Shown one piece after another: positions 57,101 through 64,000 of a stretch of 64,000 bases of DNA. The stretch is from Candidatus Woesearchaeota archaeon (lineage in GTDB: Archaea > Nanobdellota > Nanobdellia > Woesearchaeales > UBA9642). The DNA lies in the NCBI GenBank assembly GCA_026002815.1, contig BPGB01000008.1, positions 1-64,000 of the forward strand, written 5' to 3'. The notes under the pieces are model-generated. The model saw only the letters and a program-made list of their open reading frames with translations, was not told the origin of the DNA and did no database searches. Position numbers and translations under genes: made by a program. How positions within the stretch are numbered: position 1 is the first letter of the stretch; each line of letters opens with the position of its first letter.

Positions 57101-60100
57101 AATCATCATAACATGTGACACTCCAATTATGTGGTCCATCTGTTAAATTATAAACAGTAATATTGAATGATGCACCGCTTGTTTTTACTGTATAATTTCT
57201 GAATATTTCATCTACATATAATGAACAATTAATGCTCGTACCATTATAATCTGTTGCAGTCCAATTAAAGAATACATCATTCATATTAAGGAATTCTCCC
57301 TCTAAAGGCCTATCTAATTCTATAATTGGTGGGTACAAGTCTATGTAAAATATTCTTAATTCTGAATATCCTAAATTGCCTGATGGGTCATAACATTGTA
57401 TACTCCAATTATGATATCCTGGAGCAATATTGCTTATTGTAAAGTTTCTCTGTACTCCTGAATTTGATAATGTGTTATTTGTCTGATTCAATGAATCATC
57501 AATGAATATGCTGCAATTACTTATATTTCCTGAATTGTCTGTTGGAGTATAATAAAATGTTATATTCTGATTTTTTGTCCTAGTATTATTTAAAGGATTG
57601 CCTAATGATATATAAGGCGCTTCTTGGACTGTGAAATTTTTTGTACTGCTAACTCCAGAATTGCCTGCATCGTCAATACATGTGACATTCCAATACAATA
57701 ATCCATCAGTTATTCCTGAATATGTCGCATTAACTACGGTATTATTTGATGAACTTACTGGTGATTTTATTGAGCCATTTATATTTACACTACATGACAT
57801 TAAAGTATCATAATTATCTGTTGCTGACCAGTTGAAGAATACTGTACTGTTTGACAACAATTGCCCGTCAGGATAATAAGTGGTTACTGTTGGAGCTATA
57901 GTATCTATTATAAATGTCCTTGTCTCGCTTATATTATTCTTACCAACACTGTCAGTACAATTTATATACCAAGTATATGTTCCTGAAGTGAATCCCGTCT
58001 CAACAAATGTATCCTGAACCCCTGATGTCAATGCTACATGAGTGGATTGTATTGCATTATTTATATATAAGTCACAGAATCCTAAATCAAAATCCGCCGG
58101 ACTATTAGGTATATATGTAAAGTTAATATTTCCAGTATTTGTACTATAATTGTCAGCAGGACTTAAAAGCACAATATTTACATTAGAATTTATAGAAAAA
58201 TTATATGTTTCAGAAACTCCTATGAATCCAGCATTGTCTATACAAGAGATAATCCAAGTATGATTCGTAACAGATAATCCATTAACATATACCGATGCTA
58301 TAGAGTTGCTGCTAACATTAAAGTTTGTCTTATTCAATACACCATCAATAGTTAAATTACAAACAAGCACATCATCAATGTCTGTAGTGTTGAAAGTGAA
58401 ATTAACGTTTCTAGTATAAATGGTCTGATTATCGTAAGGATATATCAATTGTATATAAGGGATATCATTATCTAAGTAGAAAGTCCATTCTTCTGATGTG
58501 CCGTTAAAATTATTTGTATCAAAACATATTATTGACCAATTATAAATTCCGTAATTCATATTTGTAAGTGTAAAATTATTCAATCCATCATTCTGCTTAT
58601 ACGGTATGTTTGGAGAATAAACTGTTTGATTATAATTGTTGTTGAGTATTAATGAACAATTATCCACATTAACTGAAGATAAATAATAATACAGAGTAAT
58701 ATTTGTGCTATTAACGCCGTAACCATCAAAAGGATTGTCTAATGTAATTATTGGTATTGTTTCTGTTGTAAAATTAAGTGTTGCACTAGTTGCATTATTA
58801 CCGGCATTATCCCAACAAGTAATATTCCAATAATGAAGTCCATCTGTTATGTTTGATATATTTATAGTTCCTAAACCTGTGGCATTAAATAATTGGCTGG
58901 TTGAGTCAACAGTAATATTACACAATAATAATGTATCATAATTATCGGTGACATTGTATGTAAATGATACCGTTCCAGAAGGTCTTAGCGTATCATTAGG
59001 CTCAAGAGCATAAACTATTGGAGGAGTATCATCAATAATTAATGTATAAGTTGATGTGTTTGTATATGAGCCTAAAGTATCATAACAGTTTATAAACCAG
59101 TAATATATTCCTTCATTTAAATATACATAAAACGTATTTACTGAAGATTCGTTTATTGTTGTGTTAGTCTGATTTAAATTGCTGTTTATGTATAAAGAAC
59201 AATTTTGAACGTCATTAGCATAATCTACTGCTGTATAGTTGAAGGATATTATATTACTTCTTAATGTTGTAAGATTCGAAGGATATAATATGGTTATTAC
59301 AGGACCAAAGTTGTCAGCAATTATCTCAAACCAATCATAACCCCATCCTGCACGATAATTGCTTGATGGCGGCATTGCATAAGCTACAACACTATAATTG
59401 CCGTAAATTCTTCCTAAAGTATTGAATGATTCATTATATGCGCCTGAGGAATTAGTTGTTCCAGAAGTAATATTTATTAGTATTTGATGAACACCAGTAG
59501 TTGCTGAAATATTATTTAAAGAATAATATCCTGTTATGTTGAAATCATCAAAACCCCCATCCTCGGTTGCTACATTAACCGTTGACCTAAATCTTATATT
59601 AAAACCATTAACCCTATAAGAATTATTTAATGATAATACAACTGATTGAGTTATTGCTCCAACACCACCATTCAATACAGACACCTGCGACCATGATGAT
59701 CCACTATTGTTTGTTATATCATAAGCTAAGTAATCTAATGGGGCAGCATCCCATGTTCCATCAATACCCCAAGTAAATGAAATATTTACTATATCATATC
59801 TTGAAAAGTCAATAGTGCTTAGCAAAGAATTTGATAATCTTATTGTTGCATCTGTAACCACGCCATCAATATGCGCGTGATTTCCTGTTAATGGATCGCC
59901 TGTAGATATATCCCAACCTGTATCGGCTGTCCAATTAGAAGTTAATGTATTAAATGCATCATAAAATAATGGTTCCTGAACAATATTTCCTGATATACTT
60001 ATTGAATTATTGAAATATGTTGCATTAGGATTACCATAATATACATGATAATTGTTTTCATTTACTGCATTTGCTGAAACATCACCTATGAAGTATATTG

Positions 60101-63100
60101 TACAAAAAGTTACATCATCACCAATTATTACTCCTGATTCAACAACCGATAAATTAATGTCAGAAACAACTCTTAATTCCCTACAATCAGTAATGCTACC
60201 ATAAGGTAAAGTAACATTAACTAAAATGGCTTTATTTGTTCTTTGCGAATTATTGCTATAATTTATATATATAGGTTTCCTATAAATCCAGCTTGAATTC
60301 CACCAAGGAACATCAGAATAAGTATTATTAGTAAATATATAAGATAAGGTTATATTAGTGCTTAATCCTCCAAAGGTTTCATTTCTTGTTGTAACATTAA
60401 CTAATACATGTTCTCCCTCTTGATACTGTATTTTATCTGTTATAACAGTAACATTTACAGGGAAAGTTACATTAACAGTAAAATTCCAAGTTATAGAGGT
60501 ATTGCTGTTATATCCTAAATCTATGCAAGTAACATTCCAATAATGAAATCCATTAGTTACTGTTTGAGACCTTGTAGTTATTGTTCCATTATAAACTGTA
60601 AAATTAGCATTTCCTGGACTTACAATATCATCTATTGCAATACTACAAGTGGCATTCGGAGAATAATTATCTATAAAAGTGAAATTAAAATAAACAGGAG
60701 TAGTGTTAAATACAATATTATTAGGATAAAGCAGTGTTATTGATGGTTTTGTCCTGTCAGAAATAATAATCCAAGTTGAAGAGCTTCCAGGATATCCAGT
60801 AGTATCATAACATGTAACGCTCCAATTATATGTTCCTTCCTCAAAATTGCTCACATAAAAAGTATTATTTGCACTATTCACTATTGTAGTGTTTGTTTGA
60901 TTTAGATTATTGTTTATGTATAAAGAACAATTCTGAACACCATTACCGTCTTGAACAAAATATTTAAATGTGACATTAGAGCCGTTGCCAATAAAACCAT
61001 TAAAAGGTGATTGAAGCAATACTAATGGTCCTCCTATAACCTGGAATAATCTTGTTTCTGAAGTATTAGCATTGCCTGCATCATCCCAACAAGTTACATT
61101 CCACTGCTTATATCCATCAAGCAATGGAACAGCTTTAGAAGTTAATGTATTATTCAATGATGGAATATTGGCTGATTCAACTATCGAATTAACTGTTATA
61201 TTACATGTAAGATTAGAATCAATATTATCTATTACAGTATAATTCAATATAGGTGTTGTTCCATTAAATATTGTTCCAGAAGAGATGTTAAGATAAACTT
61301 CTGGAGGCGTTATATCATAAGTGAAGTTTCTATTCTGAGAGAATCCTCTTAATCCAAAAGAATCATAACAGCTTATATTCCAAAAGTGCAATCCTTGATA
61401 GAGATTATTGAATGTTATATTATTTACTATACTCCTATTAACATTATATAATGTAGTGTTTAATGTTCCATCTAAGAATAATGAACAATTTACTATTGGA
61501 TGAGCATCAGTGACTGTGAAATTCAATTCTAAAGGAATATTTCTGGTAAATGCACCATTGTTCGGATAATTTAATGTTATTGATGGAGCTGTTATGTCAG
61601 AATCAAAAATCCATGTCTGAGAAGTGTTCCTATTTCCTGCATTATCAATACATGTAACATTCCAATAATGTGTTCCATCGCTTATTGAAGTAATATTTCT
61701 GCTTGTTATCTCTCCATGCGTAGAATAAACATTTGAGGCCTTTACAATATTATCTATAGTGACATTACATAAAAGCACTTCATAAATCAAGTCTGTTACA
61801 TTCCAAGAGAACAATGCATAATTCGCAGTAATGTTTGTATTATTTGAAGGACTAATGAGATTAATACTTGGCTTGGTATTATCTACGTATACATATACCG
61901 AGGTATTTCTACGATTATTGAGCGTATCATTGCATAATACTGTTAGATTATAAAATCCATCATTTATGCTGGAAATATCGCTAATATTGAAGTAATAAGT
62001 GCTTGTAGTGTAACTCATTAATGTTAAATTACCAACTTGTGAAGTGCCATTATAGAATGTCCATTCACATAATCCTATGCCATCATCATCATATGCTGAT
62101 GCGTTTACAGAAACATTTTGGGAAATCAAAGGAATATTTTCTACAGTAACATCAATATAATCAGTATTAATATCTGCTCTTGCATTAGCACCTGTTCCTA
62201 TCGCAAAGCTTCCTTCTATTAAAACATATAATTGCCTGTTTCTTATGAAATCATTAAAGCCTGAAGTCAATGTAACTTCACTTATGACATCCACACTACT
62301 TGCGAAAACAGTTTTTTGCAAAACATAAGTATCAGAACTCCAATTATAAACATAAATATAGAATGAACTAGGAGATAATCCTGTTCCCTGAGTTGCATAT
62401 CCCTCATGTGTTATTTTTAATGATTTCATACTTATTGTGGAATCTGGAATAGAAAAGTTAAAGCTTTGATATGCATACCTTCCAGTAGGTGTTCCAGATA
62501 TTGTGGTGGAATATCTTGAATCATCGCTTGAAGAAATTTTTACATATGCTGAAGAAGAAAATTCATTTCCAGTTATAGGTGCAATAGCACTTCCAGGAGG
62601 TTGCGAAGTTGTCCCATTATCCCATGCAATACTAGTAGTGCTCGGATTTACTATTCCACTATAATTATGTGTTCTTATAGTATTTGATGGTGTTATTATT
62701 GTTATTTCTGGTTGTGGTGGAGGATTCCTAAACCAATCAAAAGTCATCCATCCCCTAGCAGCAGTGGCACCGTTTGTTTCGAATACAGTAGCGGAATTAC
62801 ATCCTGAACCATCCCATGAAGTGCCTGTCCATAATGAACAACCACCATCTCTAGCAGAATCGGTATATACTAAAAACACTTTATTAGATGCAGGATTAGC
62901 AACTAAGTATGCACTTCTTAACTGGCCTGCACCATTCGCAACAATTTGTGTTCCTGAACTCCAGCTTGGATTTGAGAAAGTACTTGAACTAACAGTATAG
63001 CTTCCTGATGTTAAATAAGTCTGACCATTATTAACCCATACAAATAATGCCTTAGCACCATCATCCTCCCATACACATTGAAAATTTAATGAATACTCAG

Positions 63101-64000
63101 TTGTACCTTTATTAGAACCACCACATTCCGCATTAACATTCTGCGCTGGGCTTGCTGCATGAGTAGTCTTTAATAATGAAGTACCATTCCAAATAGTTCC
63201 ATCTAAATCATTATTTACATCGCAAAACATCACTCCGGCAAGAGAATGATTAAATCCACTGTATGATTCTTGGCCGCATGCAGATATTTCACTTATTTCT
63301 CCACTGGTATTAAAAATTCTTCCTAAAGATGTCCATGTTGTACCATTAAATTTATCTGCGAGCAATGCATTGAGTGTATTATTTGAATAGAAGCATATGA
63401 AATCATTGCCGCTCCATGCACAATCAAAATGCCTATAGAATGTTCTTGAAGAGGTTTCTGCTGATTGACCATTAGTGGTTAAAACTCTCCAATTAGTAAA
63501 AGCGGTCCCATTCCAAATTCCTGCAAATATTCCAGGAGTTGCCGCATTTGTACCACCACCATTATTCTGTAATGCTATACCTATAATATTGCTTCCTTTT
63601 TTAGGATATAAGTGTATCCAATCATATTCATAATTTTCTCCACCAGTAACAGAAACAGCGGTTTCTGAACTTAATGAAGTGCCATTCCATATACGATACA
63701 TGAATTGTGTATTCGCTCCAGTGTTGTTTTCATAAACTAATAAGCATCTTCCAGATAATGACTCGCAATCAACATCCATAGCAGGCAAATCAAGGCTAGG
63801 TTGTGTTGCTAATACAGTGTTTCCACTCCAAGTCCAATTATCTGTGTAGAATATTGCAAAATTAACATCATTGCCATTATCCTTAACAATTAATAAACAT
63901 TGTGGATAATCGCGCATGCATCTAAACTTCATCCAAGAAATCCTATCACCCATATTAACACCTGAAGAAACTTCGCCTTGAAGCAATGTTCCAGTCCAAT
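54147..64000 (-). CDS. Giant modular surface protein, N terminus beyond the window
   Basis: At least 3,283 residues; the frame is open through the right edge (WTGTLLQGEVSSG at the border), so the N terminus and signal are missing. Order from the edge: propeller-like domain with CLLIVKDNG and WNGT strands (to about 62680); a jelly-roll-like domain (about 62650-62140); a series of Ig-like domains with the repeated theme of NCSLxIDN, then HYWNVTCxDxAGN; a DUF2341-like domain (about 60330-59990); more Ig-like domains; CARDB domains at about 57050-56730 and 55050-54740; and module B at the end (AKLREYKSGMNAVALYAELK). It would extend far from the cell. Adhesion to a host or surface is inference. 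Confidence 0.85.
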   Translation of the reverse strand, partial: WTGTLLQGEVSSGVNMGDRISWMKFRCMRDYPQCLLIVKDNGNDVNFAIFYTDNWTWSGNTVLATQPSLDLPAMDVDCESLSGRCLLVYENNTGANTQFMYRIWNGTSLSSETAVSVTGGENYEYDWIHLYPKKGSNIIGIALQNNGGGTNAATPGIFAGIWNGTAFTNWRVLTTNGQSAETSSRTFYRHFDCAWSGNDFICFYSNNTLNALLADKFNGTTWTSLGRIFNTSGEISEISACGQESYSGFNHSLAGVMFCDVNNDLDGTIWNGTSLLKTTHAASPAQNVNAECGGSNKGTTEYSLNFQCVWEDDGAKALFVWVNNGQTYLTSGSYTVSSSTFSNPSWSSGTQIVANGAGQLRSAYLVANPASNKVFLVYTDSARDGGCSLWTGTSWDGSGCNSATVFETNGATAARGWMTFDWFRNPPPQPEITIITPSNTIRTHNYSGIVNPSTTSIAWDNGTTSQPPGSAIAPITGNEFSSSAYVKISSSDDSRYSTTISGTPTGRYAYQSFNFSIPDSTISMKSLKITHEGYATQGTGLSPSSFYIYVYNWSSDTYVLQKTVFASSVDVISEVTLTSGFNDFIRNRQLYVLIEGSFAIGTGANARADINTDYIDVTVENIPLISQNVSVNASAYDDDGIGLCEWTFYNGTSQVGNLTLMSYTTSTYYFNISDISSINDGFYNLTVLCNDTLNNRRNTSVYVYVDNTKPSINLISPSNNTNITANYALFSWNVTDLIYEVLLCNVTIDNIVKASNVYSTHGEITSRNITSISDGTHYWNVTCIDNAGNRNTSQTWIFDSDITAPSITLNYPNNGAFTRNIPLELNFTVTDAHPIVNCSLFLDGTLNTTLYNVNRSIVNNITFNNLYQGLHFWNISCYDSFGLRGFSQNRNFTYDITPPEVYLNISSGTIFNGTTPILNYTVIDNIDSNLTCNITVNSIVESANIPSLNNTLTSKAVPLLDGYKQWNVTCWDDAGNANTSETRLFQVIGGPLVLLQSPFNGFIGNGSNVTFKYFVQDGNGVQNCSLYINNNLNQTNTTIVNSANNTFYVSNFEEGTYNWSVTCYDTTGYPGSSSTWIIISDRTKPSITLLYPNNIVFNTTPVYFNFTFIDNYSPNATCSIAIDDIVSPGNANFTVYNGTITTRSQTVTNGFHYWNVTCIDLGYNSNTSITWNFTVNVTFPVNVTVITDKIQYQEGEHVLVNVTTRNETFGGLSTNITLSYIFTNNTYSDVPWWNSSWIYRKPIYINYSNNSQRTNKAILVNVTLPYGSITDCRELRVVSDINLSVVESGVIIGDDVTFCTIYFIGDVSANAVNENNYHVYYGNPNATYFNNSISISGNIVQEPLFYDAFNTLTSNWTADTGWDISTGDPLTGNHAHIDGVVTDATIRLSNSLLSTIDFSRYDIVNISFTWGIDGTWDAAPLDYLAYDITNNSGSSWSQVSVLNGGVGAITQSVVLSLNNSYRVNGFNIRFRSTVNVATEDGGFDDFNITGYYSLNNISATTGVHQILINITSGTTNSSGAYNESFNTLGRIYGNYSVVAYAMPPSSNYRAGWGYDWFEIIADNFGPVITILYPSNLTTLRSNIISFNYTAVDYANDVQNCSLYINSNLNQTNTTINESSVNTFYVYLNEGIYYWFINCYDTLGSYTNTSTYTLIIDDTPPIVYALEPNDTLRPSGTVSFTYNVTDNYDTLLLCNITVDSTSQLFNATGLGTINISNITDGLHYWNITCWDNAGNNATSATLNFTTETIPIITLDNPFDGYGVNSTNITLYYYLSSVNVDNCSLILNNNYNQTVYSPNIPYKQNDGLNNFTLTNMNYGIYNWSIICFDTNNFNGTSEEWTFYLDNDIPYIQLIYPYDNQTIYTRNVNFTFNTTDIDDVLVCNLTIDGVLNKTNFNVSSNSIASVYVNGLSVTNHTWIISCIDNAGFIGVSETYNFSINSNVNIVLLSPADNYSTNTGNINFTYIPNSPADFDLGFCDLYINNAIQSTHVALTSGVQDTFVETGFTSGTYTWYINCTDSVGKNNISETRTFIIDTIAPTVTTYYPDGQLLSNSTVFFNWSATDNYDTLMSCSVNINGSIKSPVSSSNNTVVNATYSGITDGLLYWNVTCIDDAGNSGVSSTKNFTVQEAPYISLGNPLNNTRTKNQNITFYYTPTDNSGNISNCSIFIDDSLNQTNNTLSNSGVQRNFTISNIAPGYHNWSIQCYDPSGNLGYSELRIFYIDLYPPIIELDRPLEGEFLNMNDVFFNWTATDYNGTSINCSLYVDEIFRNYTVKTSGASFNITVYNLTDGPHNWSVTCYDDLNNSNTTQTRYFTINQPDLYIDDYRIFFNNTNPNVNETINITANVSNIGGVPANNVLVEFWDGPIGIGTFIGNYTATVNTNSSVIFWTLWNITTGYHIVHVYVDPYNLISELNESNNNATKNISILQSIINYPLNNTMFNYSNISINFTLLDYTGNQINYSIFIDNSLNVTGTTTDNISTIVNINLTQGIKKINVEAQDYLGRRKNSTSIYITIDYTPPQPVINTPNGTWFNTSTPSINISATDNIDLLIDYRLYINNTVSDVGNITNGTSKIIILPSLTDGIYNITLEASDDLNNTANSTTKTIYVDTTAPYIFLDYPANGQNFTSTSVYFNFTVYDNLASYAICNLTIDNINVTGFNASIGIPQNYTVTNMSEGTHYWNITCRDQAFNYNISETRSFAIFIPPKITLISPENNTWSRFENNTFIYNVSDDTGLENCSIIINGVINQTKYNYELTNNALNNFTINYMSSGIYDWQIECYDNTSYNTYNITSYRRLFVDTLSPEPYILTENNSWFNTTTPLINVNITDNMAQFINYTLYVNGISNVNGTIQNNTLSNITISSIPDGSYNIVLEATDISGNKKNSTGITMYIDTIKPTILLISPINDTNLTSTSVELNFTPFDNLANYLNCSVTLDNLVIANFNISNNTLTNITINNLLGGYHYWNVTCIDIAGNLNTSETYRFFVVLPDIYVDSSLIYSNISSPIENDTINITAEIKNIGLNDANNFTVEIRLGSMTGLLLGSFNMSLTINESRNVSIVHTLPIGDNVFYVLADVPLSSNGTVYESNESNNNASKTITVGSWQYILGYQTGKLAVQDPSYKTIFDWTVDNATGGNVFAADLDSNINWFNLTALSRNATGEYVVDDFYNLDLALGMNNNSDSINRTYTISGLPKELRNITVFNRQILNVPVLNSTNNSNFITGILWDSGDGGAEFNASQDVVFITKINMNTTGYNGTYDFELRIPAKLREYKSGMNAVALYAELK

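Noticed and set aside
16270-64000. Mobile element or prophage as explanation of the surface region
   Set aside because: No transposase, integrase, capsid, terminase or flanking attachment repeats were seen.

Overview
This window is chromosomal DNA from an AT-rich archaeon. The archaeal signs are an aIF5B-type initiation factor, an archaeal-type aEF1B, Trm1, an intron-containing tRNA without encoded CCA, GGTGA-type ribosome binding sites, and TATA-box promoters that often lead to leaderless starts. A bacterial-type GyrB, a small-genome style of packing and long blocks of Asn/Ser/Thr-rich secreted proteins with Ig-like repeats suggest a DPANN lineage (Woesearchaeota/Pacearchaeota-like). That placement is inference; no rRNA gene is present to test it.

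The first 16 kb is a housekeeping region. It holds a frameshifted M50 metalloprotease, a SET-domain methyltransferase, two small genes (one a zinc finger), tRNA-Thr(CGT) with an intron, and a Cys-rich protein. Next come two tandem GNAT/DUF2156-like proteins, a D-Ala-D-Ala-ligase-like ATP-grasp enzyme, gyrB, a 43-residue mini-protein, a second M50 protease and a patatin. A translation cluster follows: zinc ribbon, aEF1B and a hypothetical protein; trm1 divergent from infB/aIF5B; a PUA-like protein; and a HAD phosphatase.

From 16 kb to the right edge almost everything is on the minus strand and concerns the cell surface. The exceptions are a plus-strand membrane protein with a cytosolic zinc ribbon and the pyruvate kinase gene. 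The surface proteins are modular: beta-propeller-like domains, Ig-like, CARDB, FN3 and DUF2341 domains. Two C-terminal modules recur. Module A ends in TGYIIFQAEA-like sequence; it makes up two small secreted proteins (23.1 and 34.9 kb) and ends one large protein (18-22.8 kb). Module B ends in YYFYVEL-like sequence; it makes up five small secreted proteins (36-42.6 kb) and ends two giants (45-54 kb and 54-64 kb).

The likely undescribed system is this array and its control. Two module-B genes each follow an HTH regulator gene with a 1-nt gap or an 8-nt overlap, so regulator and surface protein are probably translationally coupled. An identical 19-bp promoter drives one module-A and one module-B gene, and a two-mismatch copy drives a candidate terminated RNA upstream of one regulator. 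Near-identical DNA blocks (390 bp between two genes; about 860 bp within one gene) sit in otherwise diverged paralogues and are written almost wholly in T- or G-ending codons, unlike the A-ending codons around them. This looks like recombination-driven surface diversification.

A 1.55-kb stretch (48.85-50.41 kb) of a giant surface gene carries twelve apparent single-base insertions in homopolymers. Removing all twelve restores one 2,945-residue frame. This is either a local consensus error or real decay. The giant gene at the right edge runs off the window.
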